Assembly (NCBI GenBank): GCA_934132925.1 | Contig: CAKPAL010000022.1 | Span: forward strand, 1-13,518 | Direction of reading: 5' to 3' | Source of the DNA: an uncultured Bacilli bacterium | GTDB taxonomy: Bacteria; Bacillota_I; Bacilli_A; RF39; UBA660 | Length of the DNA stretch: 13,518 nucleotides | Shown here: piece by piece, positions 1-7,301 of the stretch | Layout: each line of letters starts with the position of its first letter | Position numbering within the stretch: position 1 is the first letter of the stretch | Made by a program: the position numbers and the translations under genes | Notes under the pieces: model-generated | Seen by the model: only the letters and a program-made list of their open reading frames with translations | The model's database searches: none | Told to the model about the DNA's origin: nothing

Positions 1-35
1 ATTTTCCACAGAAAAAAATATAATAAATTAACCAC

Positions 36-64
36 TAGATTTTACATTAAAAGTTTGATACAAT
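36..64 (+). promoter_or_regulatory. Candidate extended -10 promoter of the YigZ-family gene
   Basis: A -10 element TACAAT at 59-64 is preceded by TG one base upstream (56-57), which makes an extended -10. The -35 (TAGATT, 36-41, 17-base spacing) is poor. Transcription would start near 71, which leaves a leader of only about nine bases before the ATG at 80. This comes from pattern matching in an AT-rich intergenic region. Confidence 0.4.
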
Positions 65-79
65 AAATATGGTGATTGT

Positions 80-655
80 ATGTATAGTATTAAAAATAAT
101 AATAAATACGAAGAAACAATAAAATATTCTAAATTCATTTCCTTAATATATAGAGTATATACTAAAGATGAAGTAAAAGAATATCTAAATAAAGCAAAAG
201 AAAGTTATCCATCTGCTACCCACTATTGCTATGGTTATGTTATAGATAATGATATTAAATCATCTGATGATAACGAACCATCAAAAACAGCAGGTATCCC
301 TATTCTTAACCAAATTATCAATAATGAACTAAATTATACTCTAATAATAGTTGTAAGATATTTTGGGGGTGTCAAATTAGGAGTAGGCCCTCTTACTAGA
401 GCTTATGCCAAAGTAGCAAGAGAAGTAATTACCCCTAATAATATCATTGCCTTAACTAAAGGCTACGACATAAATATCACCTTCAATTATAACGATGTAA
501 AAAACATTGATTATTTCCTAAAAGATAGTCATATCATAAATAAAACATTTAAAGATAACATTACCTATAATGTCATTGTCTCAGAAGATATTCTAAATAA
601 ATTAAATAACTATAATATAACAATAAACAAAGAAACATATATTGAAAAAGAATAG
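80..655 (+). CDS. yigZ: YigZ/IMPACT (UPF0029) family protein
   Basis: The 191-residue product matches the bacterial YigZ/YvyE family, related to the N-terminal part of eukaryotic IMPACT. The family's role in bacteria is poorly defined; a link to translation or nucleic-acid binding is suggested by its ferredoxin-like folds. Family signatures are visible: ATHYCYGYVI at about residues 46-55, SSDDNEPSKTAGIPIL at about 61-76, and VVRYFGGVKLGVGPLTRAYA at about 91-110. Residues from about 130 to the end fit the smaller C-terminal domain (DUF1949 type). Length is normal for the family, about 200 residues. The ATG at 80 is preceded by a weak ribosome site (GGTGATT). The gene is transcribed alone and converges on trpS. 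Family assignment is firm; biochemical function is not known. Confidence 0.93.
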   Translation: MYSIKNNNKYEETIKYSKFISLIYRVYTKDEVKEYLNKAKESYPSATHYCYGYVIDNDIKSSDDNEPSKTAGIPILNQIINNELNYTLIIVVRYFGGVKLGVGPLTRAYAKVAREVITPNNIIALTKGYDINITFNYNDVKNIDYFLKDSHIINKTFKDNITYNVIVSEDILNKLNNYNITINKETYIEKE

Positions 656-685
656 ACTATTGAACATCAATAAGTCTATTCTTTT
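646..685. terminator. Bidirectional intrinsic terminator between yigZ and trpS
   Basis: A long hairpin has left arm 646-663, loop ACA at 664-666 and right arm 667-685, with one bulged A at 672. A-runs on the left and T-runs on the right let it work in both directions. It contains the stop codon of the plus-strand gene (653-655) and touches the stop codon of trpS (684-686), so one structure ends both convergent genes. Confidence 0.9.
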
Positions 686-1667
686 AATATCTACCAAAAC
701 CAACTTTACTAAATACTTCTTCAGTCTTCTTTTTAGCAATAGCGGTTGCCACTTCTCTACCAGCATCTAATATTTCATTTAACATATTACTATTCATTAT
801 CTCATTATATTTACTTTGAATATCAGTTAAAGTATCCACTACTACATCTGCTACTTCTCTCTTTAAATTACCATAATTATAATCTTTAAAATGATTTTCA
901 GCATCTACAATACTAATCTTTTTAAGTGAAGAATAAATAACTAATAAGTTAGAAATACCAGGTTTATTAACCTCATCATAATATACCTTATTTTCACTAT
1001 CTGTAACCGCCGACATTATCTTTTTTCTAATAACACTTTCATTATCTAATAAATAAATAACACCCTTACCAGTAACATCACTTTTACTCATCTTTTTAGT
1101 AGGATCAGATAAATCCATTATCTTAGCTCCAACTTCTGGAATAAGAGGCTCTGGCACTTTAAAAGTAGCGCCATAAGTCTTATTAAAACGTTCTGCTATA
1201 TCTCTTGCTAATTCTACATGTTGTTTTTGATCAATACCAACCGGAACATAATCAGCATCATAAAGTAAAATATCTGCGGCCATAAGTATTGGATAAGTAA
1301 ACAAACCAACCAATACATTTTCCTGTTTCTTCAATTTATCCTTAAATTGAGTCATTCTAGATGCCTCACCAATATAAGTATTACATTCCAATACCCAAGA
1401 TAAATTAGCATGATATAAATTTTCTGACTGAATATAAATTGTATTCTTTTTAGGATCCAATCCACAAGCAATATATAAAGCCACATTCTTAAAAATTCTC
1501 TCTTTTAATAATTTAGGATCTTGTTTAACCGTAATAGCATGCATATCAGGAACAAACATAAAAGACTGATATTCCTCTTGATATTTTACCATCTGACTAA
1601 TACTACCAATTAGACTACCAAGAGTAAGTTCACCACTAGGTTGTAATCCAGTTAATACTCTTTTCAT
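684..1667 (-). CDS. trpS: Tryptophanyl-tRNA synthetase (TrpRS)
   Basis: This class I aminoacyl-tRNA synthetase charges tRNA-Trp with tryptophan in the cytoplasm. The product is 327 residues, normal for bacterial TrpRS. The HIGH-like signature is PSGELTLGSLIGS at residues 10-22; the usual Asn of the G-N-Y-x-G form is Ser here. The motif around TYIGEASRMTQFKDK (98-112) and the tryptophan-pocket stretch MAADILLYDADYVPVG (129-144) are present. KMSKS is intact at 192-196 in DPTKKMSKSD. I place the start at 1665-1667 because AAAGGAGAAGG lies just upstream and the next codons give the conserved MKRVLTGLQPSG. The frame stays open 31 codons further, but that stretch contains the promoter. No T-box leader fits in the 116-base upstream region. 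Confidence 0.97.
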   Translation of the reverse strand: MKRVLTGLQPSGELTLGSLIGSISQMVKYQEEYQSFMFVPDMHAITVKQDPKLLKERIFKNVALYIACGLDPKKNTIYIQSENLYHANLSWVLECNTYIGEASRMTQFKDKLKKQENVLVGLFTYPILMAADILLYDADYVPVGIDQKQHVELARDIAERFNKTYGATFKVPEPLIPEVGAKIMDLSDPTKKMSKSDVTGKGVIYLLDNESVIRKKIMSAVTDSENKVYYDEVNKPGISNLLVIYSSLKKISIVDAENHFKDYNYGNLKREVADVVVDTLTDIQSKYNEIMNSNMLNEILDAGREVATAIAKKKTEEVFSKVGFGRY

Positions 1668-1697
1668 AAATACACCTTCTCCTTTAATAACAATATC

Positions 1698-1726
1698 ATT
1701 ATACCATGAATTAAATCTTTTTACTA
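1698..1726 (-). promoter_or_regulatory. trpS promoter (extended -10)
   Basis: On the minus strand TATAAT (complement of 1698-1703) is preceded by TGG, forming an extended -10. A weak TAGTAA (complement of 1721-1726) lies 17 bases upstream. The predicted start near 1691 leaves a leader of about 24 nt carrying the AAAGGAGAAGG ribosome site. This position rules out the longer reading of trpS. Confidence 0.65.
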
Positions 1727-1743
1727 TATTTTTCATAGACTTA

Positions 1744-1772
1744 TTTACAAAACATCTCATAATTGATATACT
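1744..1772 (+). promoter_or_regulatory. Sigma A-type promoter of the CmpB-like gene
   Basis: TTTACA (1744-1749) and TATACT (1767-1772) are separated by exactly 17 bases, and TG precedes the -10 as in extended promoters. The element is back-to-back with the trpS promoter, and start-to-ATG distance would be only about 11 nt. Confidence 0.7.
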
Positions 1773-1789
1773 TATAAAGTGAGGTGTTT

Positions 1790-2470
1790 ATGGATAAAGT
1801 ATATTTTTATTTTATATTATTTCTAATTTATTCCTTTATTGGATGGTTCATGGAAGTATGTGTAACATACCCCAAGAACAAAAAACTAGTAAATCGTGGT
1901 TTCCTCTTAGGACCATATTGTCCTATATATGGTTACTCTAGTATAATAATGATTTTTTACTTAAACCATTATAAAGATAATCCCTTAACAGTATTTTTAC
2001 TAGCGGTAGTGGTCTGCTCTTTCATTGAATACATGGTAAGTTATATTATGGAAAAAATGTTTAATGCTAGATGGTGGGATTATAGTACTAGAAAATTCAA
2101 TATCAATGGCAGAGTATGTCTTACTAATGCCTTCTTCTTTGGATTACTAGGATGCTTTTTAGTATACTATGCTAACCCTTTCTTTGAAAGTCTTTTACTA
2201 AAAGTAAATACAAATACACTAAATACAATTAGCTTAATACTAATGATTATTTTTACTAGTGATTTTATAACATCTATGTATGTAACATTTAAATTAAAAA
2301 GTAGTATCACCAAAATTAAGAAAGATAACACTGAAGAATTCAAAGAAAAAATTAAAGAAAAAATTGAAAGCAAATTACTTAATCGAAGAATATTCAAAGC
2401 CTACCCTAAATTCAAAGAAAGTATTATTAATAAATTAGAAGAATATAAAGAAAAAATAGAGAAACAATAA
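1790..2470 (+). CDS. CmpB-type putative ABC transporter permease (PF06541-like membrane protein)
   Basis: The 226-residue membrane protein matches the family named putative ABC transporter type CmpB. Its hallmark motifs are present: YSFIGWFMEV near residues 14-23, VNRGFLLGPYCPIYG at about 36-50, and EKMFNARWWDYS around 90-101 followed by FNINGRVCL. I count about five hydrophobic segments, then a long charged and probably coiled C-terminal tail rich in Lys, Glu and Ile from about residue 170. No ATP-binding subunit lies nearby, and the family name rests on annotation rather than on a shown transport role. I prefer the ATG at 1790, with GAGGTG just upstream, over a GTG at 1784 that overlaps the ribosome site. 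The gene is monocistronic. Confidence 0.87.
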   Translation: MDKVYFYFILFLIYSFIGWFMEVCVTYPKNKKLVNRGFLLGPYCPIYGYSSIIMIFYLNHYKDNPLTVFLLAVVVCSFIEYMVSYIMEKMFNARWWDYSTRKFNINGRVCLTNAFFFGLLGCFLVYYANPFFESLLLKVNTNTLNTISLILMIIFTSDFITSMYVTFKLKSSITKIKKDNTEEFKEKIKEKIESKLLNRRIFKAYPKFKESIINKLEEYKEKIEKQ

Positions 2471-2482
2471 CTCTATTTTTTT
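2451..2482. terminator. Bidirectional terminator between the CmpB-like gene and the flippase
   Basis: AAAAAATAGAG (2451-2461) pairs with CTCTATTTTTT (2471-2481) across a nine-base loop. The A-run on one side and the T-run on the other make it work in both orientations, and it overlaps the 3' ends of both convergent genes. Confidence 0.85.
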
Positions 2483-3999
2483 AATTTATTCTTAATCAAA
2501 TTATATAATCTTCTAAATAAATTTCTAGCATCATCACTAATAACCCATAATAACAATGATACTAAAATAGTAATAACTATAAATATTATACCAAGCTTAA
2601 CTATCGTTAAAATAAATCCACCACTACTAGTAAGGAAATATAGTTCAATAGGCTTACATATAATTGTAGCTAATATAAATAATAATATTGAAACAATATA
2701 ATATTTTAAAATCTTAATAAGTGGAACTTTCTTCATAATCTTCTTAGATATTAAATTAGATTTAAGCATAATATTAACAATAAATGCAACTGAAGTACCA
2801 ATTAAAACACCATTAATACCGTATTTACCAATCAATAATAAAGATAATACCAAATTAGTTAAAGCACAAATAAAAATATGTCTCTTATTATCTTTAAATA
2901 AACCATCAGCATTAATTAAAGCTACTAAAGGAAAATATAAAATATTAAGAAATGAAGTACTAGTAAATAAAACCACTGTCAAATAATCTAAAATATAATT
3001 CTCTTTACCTACCCATACCGTAATAAAACCTCTAATACCTATCATAAAAGTTAAGCACATACTAAAAGCAATCAAAATAAACATCATCATATATTCTTTA
3101 AATAAAGAATAAACCTTCTTATCCTCTTTCTTAGCAAAAACATTACCAAAAGAATAAACACTAGATAACTCCACCCTTGAAGCAATCTCTGTCAAAAATC
3201 TCAAAATATAATTATAAGAAGTATAAATACTTACCATAACAGGACCACTAGCCCCCATAAGCAATAAAGCATCAACATTATTCAATATCAAATAACCAAG
3301 TTGTGTCCATGCCAAATCCTTTGTCATCTTCACCATCGAAGTATCTTTTCTAGCAATTTCGTGAAGTTCAGGATATTTCTTTTTAACTACTATTCTATTA
3401 ATAATCTCCTCTAATATCTTCATTGCTAAAATAACTATTGCTATCGACTCTAATGACCTAAACTTAACCGTAACAACAACAATTAAGATATCACATAACA
3501 ACTTAACACTATTAAATATAATAGAGTAAACATATTTCTCTTGCGCAGCACTAAGTACTGCCATATAAGTTTGTCCCTTACCAAAGTAAGATATTAAATA
3601 AGAAGTAGAAATAATAAAGAAACAAATTAAAGCTGATATCTCATATCCATCTTCAAAATGATAAAATAAATGTAATCCCATTGTTACTAAAAAGATTATC
3701 CCTAATATAATTAAACCAATTATCTTAAATACCTTTCTAGCTCCACCATATATAGCATTAATATTATCCTTATTATTTTCTGCAAAAGGCTTATAAAGAC
3801 TATAAGTAACAGCATCCGAAAAACCAGCCTGAGCTAAAAATACATAAGAAATAATTTGATTAATTGTTTGATAATAACCATTCCCAACATCACCTATATA
3901 CTTTATTAATACATCCATTTTAATTATACCAACTACCCCAATTAAAAGGTATGGAAGTATATCACAAACCATATTTAAAAATATTTTTTTTGTTCTCAT
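2473..3999 (-). CDS. Oligosaccharide flippase family membrane protein (Wzx/RfbX-like)
   Basis: The 508-residue polytopic protein has about 12 to 14 hydrophobic segments, from residue 10 to the C-terminus, separated by short charged loops. Length and pattern (N-terminal helix followed by GDVGNGYYQTINQI, and a central LGYLILNNVDALLLM segment) fit polysaccharide flippases of the MOP superfamily, which move lipid-linked sugars across the cytoplasmic membrane. No glycosyltransferase or polymerase gene is adjacent, so the substrate cannot be inferred. The ATG at 3997-3999 is preceded by AGGATGTG. No convincing terminator separates it from cse60 upstream, so read-through is possible. It is distinct from the shorter SpoVB-like flippase at 9989-11275. 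Superfamily assignment is good; the exact role is open. Confidence 0.82.
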   Translation of the reverse strand: MRTKKIFLNMVCDILPYLLIGVVGIIKMDVLIKYIGDVGNGYYQTINQIISYVFLAQAGFSDAVTYSLYKPFAENNKDNINAIYGGARKVFKIIGLIILGIIFLVTMGLHLFYHFEDGYEISALICFFIISTSYLISYFGKGQTYMAVLSAAQEKYVYSIIFNSVKLLCDILIVVVTVKFRSLESIAIVILAMKILEEIINRIVVKKKYPELHEIARKDTSMVKMTKDLAWTQLGYLILNNVDALLLMGASGPVMVSIYTSYNYILRFLTEIASRVELSSVYSFGNVFAKKEDKKVYSLFKEYMMMFILIAFSMCLTFMIGIRGFITVWVGKENYILDYLTVVLFTSTSFLNILYFPLVALINADGLFKDNKRHIFICALTNLVLSLLLIGKYGINGVLIGTSVAFIVNIMLKSNLISKKIMKKVPLIKILKYYIVSILLFILATIICKPIELYFLTSSGGFILTIVKLGIIFIVITILVSLLLWVISDDARNLFRRLYNLIKNKLKK

Positions 4000-4068
4000 T
4001 TTTCACATCCTATATATATAATAACACAAATATCATTTTATATAAAGAAAAATATTAAATATTTGACA

Positions 4069-4254
4069 CTATTCATCTTTAATTTCAGTATACATAATAA
4101 GAGCCGTAAAACAATATATCTGTTCTTCACCATATATACTACAAGAACTAGATAACTTAATATCAATAATATCAACATTATTATCTTTAATAAAACTATT
4201 AATACTATTTTCTAAATCCTTCTCATGTTCTTCATCAATAACCTTAACTTTCAT
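4069..4254 (-). CDS. cse60: Sporulation protein Cse60-like
   Basis: The small 61-residue acidic protein begins MKVKVIDEEHEKDLE and contains EEQIYCFTALIMY, matching the Cse60 family (PF10957). In Bacillus subtilis the family founder is made in the mother cell during sporulation under sigma E; its molecular role is unknown. I choose the ATG at 4252-4254, spaced five bases from GGTG. The adjacent ATG at 4255-4257 abuts the ribosome site. A start further upstream would lie inside the terminator hairpin at 4266-4297 and is unlikely. The gene sits just downstream of that terminator in the eno-lipoprotein unit, so it either has its own promoter near the hairpin or depends on read-through. I could not identify a clear sigma E element. 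Confidence 0.82.
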   Translation of the reverse strand: MKVKVIDEEHEKDLENSINSFIKDNNVDIIDIKLSSSCSIYGEEQIYCFTALIMYTEIKDE

Positions 4255-4265
4255 CATATCACCAA

Positions 4266-4297
4266 AAAAAGTATATAACATTACTTATATACTTTTT
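4266..4297 (-). terminator. Terminator after the eno-lipoprotein unit
   Basis: A perfect 13-bp stem (4266-4278 with 4285-4297) encloses a six-base loop and on the minus strand ends in a run of seven T. It lies between the lipoprotein and cse60. The stem is A/T-rich, so termination may be partial. The structure is almost symmetric and could also act on the plus strand. Confidence 0.75.
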
Positions 4298-4305
4298 GTC
4301 ATATT

Positions 4306-4764
4306 TTATCCTCTCTTAACATCGTAATAGATTTTATTATCTTTACCATCATCATCAGTATATTCAATATATAATTTATATTTAATATTACTAACATCTA
4401 AAGAAGTTTGTATCTTACCACTTAACTCTATCTTATCACCACTATCAACAAGTAAATCTACTGGTTCATCCATTATTCCTACAGATGGATATGCCTCATC
4501 AATCATATAATCATGGATAAGTAAAGCCTTAACTTTATGCATATTAATCTTTGGTTCATTAATAAGTACACTATAATTAGTTATTTCTTCTCCATCTTTA
4601 TTAACATTAAAATAAACATTAAAATCTAATTTATCTTCTTCACAAAATACCTCTTGTTTTTCCAAATTATTCTTATATTCAAGATAAGCAATCTTATCTT
4701 CTTCATTACTACTACAAGCTGTAAGTAATAATATAGGTATTATAAGCACTACTAATTTCTTCAT
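4306..4764 (-). CDS. Small secreted lipoprotein of unknown function
   Basis: The 152-residue product has a classical type II signal peptide: MKK, a hydrophobic stretch at residues 4-14, and the lipobox LLTAC with the lipidated Cys at residue 17. It should be anchored to the outer face of the membrane. The mature part is acidic and beta-rich in appearance, with no motif I recognise. Its start codon overlaps the eno stop codon by one base (TAATG), and its ribosome site GAGGAAC lies inside the eno 3' end. Translation is therefore probably coupled to eno, which is an odd pairing of a glycolytic enzyme with a surface lipoprotein. It could be a lineage-specific protein. Confidence 0.85.
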   Translation of the reverse strand: MKKLVVLIIPILLLTACSSNEEDKIAYLEYKNNLEKQEVFCEEDKLDFNVYFNVNKDGEEITNYSVLINEPKINMHKVKALLIHDYMIDEAYPSVGIMDEPVDLLVDSGDKIELSGKIQTSLDVSNIKYKLYIEYTDDDGKDNKIYYDVKRG

Positions 4765-5987
4765 TATATTTGTTCCTCTATTCTAATTAATCTATTATAT
4801 TTAGATAATCTTTCACTTCTTGACATTGAACCAGTCTTTATTTGACCAAGATTTAAACCAACAGCAAAATCTGCTATATAATTATCCTCTGTTTCACCAC
4901 TACGATGTGAAATTATTGTCTTATAACCATTTTCTCTAGCTAAATCAATAGTCTCTATCGTTTCAGTTACTGTACCAATTTGATTTAATTTAATCAATAT
5001 AGCATTAGCAATATTCATATCAATACCCTTTTGCAATAATTTCTTATTAGTAACAAAAAGATCATCTCCTACCAATTGAATATCAGATAAACTATCAGTA
5101 AGTAACCTCCAGCCTTCATAATCCTCTTCAGCCATACCATCCTCAATAGAAATAATATGATATTTTTCTACTAACTTTCTATAATAACAAACAAGTTCTT
5201 CCTTACTATATCTCTTACCTTCTAATAAATAAATATCCTCTTCTTCATTATAAAACTCTGAAGCAGCCACATCAAGAGCAATATAAATATCTTTACCTAA
5301 TACATAACCAGCACTTTTTATAGCTGTTTTAATAAGTTCTAAAGCCTCATCTGCATTATCAATCTGTGGTGCAAAGCCACCTTCATCACCAACACCACAT
5401 AATAAATTCTTCTCTTTTAATATATCTTTTAAAGAATTAAATACCTCTGAACCCATTCTTAAATTATCATGATAGACATCCAAACTTGGTACAATCATAA
5501 ACTCCTGAAAATCAAGTTTATTACTAGCATGAGCACCACCATTTAAAATATTCATCATACATCTAGGCATACCATAAGTATCACCTAAATACTGATATAA
5601 TTCAACATTCTTATATAAAGCTGCAGCCTTTAATACTGCTAACGATACTCCTAATATACTATTAGCTCCTAAATTACTTTTATTTTCCGTACCATCTTTC
5701 TCTATCATTAACTTATCAATATCTTTTTGATTCAAAGCATCTTTACCAATTAATAAAGGTCTAATAATATTATTAACATTATTAATAGCGGTTAAAACTC
5801 CTTTACCATGATATCTACTCTTATCATTATCCCTAAGTTCTAAAGCCTCATTCTTTCCAGTTGAAGCTCCACTAGGTACTGAAGCCACACCTTTTATCCC
5901 AGACTCTAATGTAACCTCTACTTCAACAGTAGGATTACCTCTAGAATCTAATATCTCTCTTGCATATACATTTTTTATCTTACTCAT
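4764..5987 (-). CDS. eno: Enolase (phosphopyruvate hydratase)
   Basis: Enolase converts 2-phosphoglycerate to phosphoenolpyruvate in glycolysis. The 407-residue protein is slightly shorter than most bacterial enolases (about 430). The substrate loop VPSGASTG is at 37-44, NGGAHASNKLDFQEFM at 149-164 and GVGDEGGFAP at 198-207 with the catalytic-type Glu202. Metal ligands fit Asp239, Glu282 and Asp309. The catalytic Lys333 is in LIKLNQIG, and SHRSGETED is at 360-368. The start is the ATG at 5985-5987, spaced from GGAGG by normal distance and giving the conserved MSKIKNVYAREILDSRGN. A six-codon extension would cover the ribosome site. It is not in a gap-pgk-tpi-pgm cluster here, so it could be a stand-alone or a second enolase. 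Confidence 0.97.
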   Translation of the reverse strand: MSKIKNVYAREILDSRGNPTVEVEVTLESGIKGVASVPSGASTGKNEALELRDNDKSRYHGKGVLTAINNVNNIIRPLLIGKDALNQKDIDKLMIEKDGTENKSNLGANSILGVSLAVLKAAALYKNVELYQYLGDTYGMPRCMMNILNGGAHASNKLDFQEFMIVPSLDVYHDNLRMGSEVFNSLKDILKEKNLLCGVGDEGGFAPQIDNADEALELIKTAIKSAGYVLGKDIYIALDVAASEFYNEEEDIYLLEGKRYSKEELVCYYRKLVEKYHIISIEDGMAEEDYEGWRLLTDSLSDIQLVGDDLFVTNKKLLQKGIDMNIANAILIKLNQIGTVTETIETIDLARENGYKTIISHRSGETEDNYIADFAVGLNLGQIKTGSMSRSERLSKYNRLIRIEEQI

Positions 5988-6004
5988 TTTAAGCCTCCAT
6001 ATCA

Positions 6005-6033
6005 ATTATAAAATATAATAAAAGAAAAATCAA
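6005..6033 (-). promoter_or_regulatory. Sigma A-type promoter of eno
   Basis: On the minus strand TTGATT (complement of 6028-6033) and TATAAT (complement of 6005-6010) are spaced by exactly 17 bases. The start would be near 5998, giving a very short leader with the GGAGG ribosome site. Confidence 0.75.
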
Positions 6034-6044
6034 GTTCCTATTAT

Positions 6045-6073
6045 ATAAAAAAATAGAACCCAAAAGTTCTATT
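6045..6073 (-). terminator. Terminator of the rpsP-khpA operon
   Basis: AATAGAAC and GTTCTATT (6052-6059 with 6066-6073) form an eight-bp stem, followed on the minus strand by a run of seven T. It overlaps the khpA stop codon, so transcription ends directly after khpA. Confidence 0.85.
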
Positions 6074-6323
6074 AATATGAGTCAACATTTATCTTTACTA
6101 ATTTATTATCTTCACCAAATGAAGCAGCTTGTACAATAGTTCTAATAGAGTTAATTGTTTTACCACCATGACCAATTACTCTAGGCATGTCTTCTGATGA
6201 TACCATAACCTCAATTAAAACTGTATTTTCTTCATCTGACTCAAATTCTTTTACTGATACTGAATCGGAATCATTTACAAGATTCTTAATAATTAATTCT
6301 GTAAGTTTTACTAAATTATTCAT
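6072..6323 (-). CDS. khpA: KhpA-type KH-domain RNA-binding protein
   Basis: The 83-residue protein is a single type II KH domain of the KhpA/YlqC family. It is an RNA-binding protein that in other Bacillota pairs with KhpB (Jag/EloR) and affects cell division and gene expression. The GxxG loop is intact (G51-H-G-G54 in VIGHGGKTINSIR). It is the usual partner of rpsP: its ATG overlaps the rpsP stop by one base (TAATG), and AAGGTAA lies just upstream, so translation is coupled. In many Bacillota rimM, trmD and rplS follow; here a terminator follows at once. Confidence 0.95.
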   Translation of the reverse strand: MNNLVKLTELIIKNLVNDSDSVSVKEFESDEENTVLIEVMVSSEDMPRVIGHGGKTINSIRTIVQAASFGEDNKLVKINVDSY

Positions 6324-6595
6324 TATTTACCTTGTTTTAAATTATGGTATTTTTCCATAATTCCTGCTTTACTAAATAAATTCTTAACTGTATCAGTAGG
6401 TATAGCACCATTATTAAGCCATTTAATAGCGGCCTCTTCATTAATTTTAATTTCTGCTGGAGTAGTAAGAGGATTATAAGTACCTACAAGATCAATAAAT
6501 CTACCATCTCTAGGACTTCTAGAATCTGCTACTACAACACGATAAAAAGGTGCTTTCTTTGCTCCCATTCTTTTAAGTCTAATTTTAACTGCCAT
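6323..6595 (-). CDS. rpsP: 30S ribosomal protein S16
   Basis: The 90-residue product matches bacterial S16 over its whole length, beginning MAVKIRLKRMGAKKAPFYRVVVADSR-type residues, with GRFIDLVGTYNP at about 31-42 and AIKWLNNGAIPTDTV in the C-terminal half. S16 binds 16S rRNA in the body of the small subunit and is needed for assembly. A strong ribosome site (GAGGG) precedes the ATG at 6593-6595. It is the first gene of a two-gene operon with khpA, driven by the promoter at 6620-6648. Confidence 0.98.
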   Translation of the reverse strand: MAVKIRLKRMGAKKAPFYRVVVADSRSPRDGRFIDLVGTYNPLTTPAEIKINEEAAIKWLNNGAIPTDTVKNLFSKAGIMEKYHNLKQGK

Positions 6596-6619
6596 CTTAA
6601 TCCCTCGCTTTCTTTAATA

Positions 6620-6648
6620 ATTCTATCACAAAAAAAATATACTGTCAA
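6620..6648 (-). promoter_or_regulatory. Strong sigma A promoter of rpsP, nested in the upstream terminator
   Basis: Minus strand TTGACA (complement of 6643-6648, perfect consensus) and TAGAAT (complement of 6620-6625) are spaced by 17 bases. Three bases of the -35 (6643-6645) belong to the downstream arm of the terminator stem, and the terminator's T-run forms the spacer. Confidence 0.85.
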
Positions 6649-6669
6649 CCATTTTTTGTTACAGTATAT
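6630..6669 (-). terminator. Terminator of the SipW-type secreted protein operon
   Basis: ATATACTGT (complement of 6661-6669) pairs with ACAGTATAT (complement of 6637-6645) across a 15-base loop, and a run of T follows on the minus strand. It closes the two-gene operon 6679-7961 just before rpsP. Confidence 0.75.
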
Positions 6670-6678
6670 GTATTTTAA

Positions 6679-7293
6679 TTAAAAATTTGCCTCTAATCTG
6701 CCTGAACCACTACCAACAAGTTCAAAACCAATAGCACCATTAAATACTTTTGAATAATCACTAGATTGTTCAGCACCAGTATCAGTAAGCCAAATAACAA
6801 AATAATAATTCTTCGTTCCATTACTAGTAATGGTTAATTTACTAGAACTTTTCTCAAAATAAACAAAACTATCACTACTATTAGATATTGTCATAACATC
6901 CGTAACAGCATTATAACTACTATCAAAGATTTGATATCTCAAATTAGTAGTAGTATAACTAGAAGACACTGTTCTTACATAACCATATAAAGATTCTGCA
7001 CTAGAAGCATTAGTAAGCTTAACACTATATAAAGAACAAACATCATAATTATTCTTATCAACACAATTATTCTTAATTGCCGTAACAATTTTATTATCCA
7101 TTATTGGTATCATATTACTAGTTTCTTTAACTGTAGTCAAAGTAAGTACACTATTAATACCACTAGCAGACTTAACTGTAATACTTTGTGAATCCTGTGC
7201 TACTAAATAAGCATAAGTTACTCCTACCGTCAAAGTAGTAATAAGAATAACGGCAAGTACCGACACCAATATCTTATTCAATTTCTTTTCCAT
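6679..7293 (-). CDS. Secreted protein with SipW-type signal peptide (paralogue A)
   Basis: The 204-residue protein starts with a basic N-terminus, a hydrophobic helix at residues 8-24, and then VGVTYAYLVAQDS, the layout seen in SipW-cognate signal peptides of TasA/camelysin-like proteins. The mature part is Ser/Thr/Asn-rich and probably all-beta. Landmarks shared with the upstream gene are IP at 62-63, a cysteine pair C77 and C86, IWLTD at 167-171 and a C-terminal GRL at 198-200. A perfect AGGAGG ribosome site precedes the ATG at 7291-7293, and only eight bases separate it from the preceding gene, so the two form an operon. By analogy it could be exported as a filament or surface protein; no sipW-type peptidase gene is in this window. 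Function is unknown. Confidence 0.82.
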   Translation of the reverse strand: MEKKLNKILVSVLAVILITTLTVGVTYAYLVAQDSQSITVKSASGINSVLTLTTVKETSNMIPIMDNKIVTAIKNNCVDKNNYDVCSLYSVKLTNASSAESLYGYVRTVSSSYTTTNLRYQIFDSSYNAVTDVMTISNSSDSFVYFEKSSSKLTITSNGTKNYYFVIWLTDTGAEQSSDYSKVFNGAIGFELVGSGSGRLEANF

Positions 7294-7301
7294 AATTCCT
7301 C

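Noticed and set aside
1668..1760. N-terminal extension of trpS by 31 codons
   Set aside because: The stretch carries the trpS promoter and ribosome site, and known TrpRS proteins start at the MKRVLTGLQPSG position.
1668..1783. T-box riboswitch upstream of trpS
   Set aside because: The region is too short, the promoter leaves a leader of about 24 nt, and no specifier stem or antiterminator is visible.
4020..4068. Terminator after cse60
   Set aside because: Only a short A/T palindrome (about six pairs) is present, which is weak in such AT-rich DNA, so I did not annotate it.
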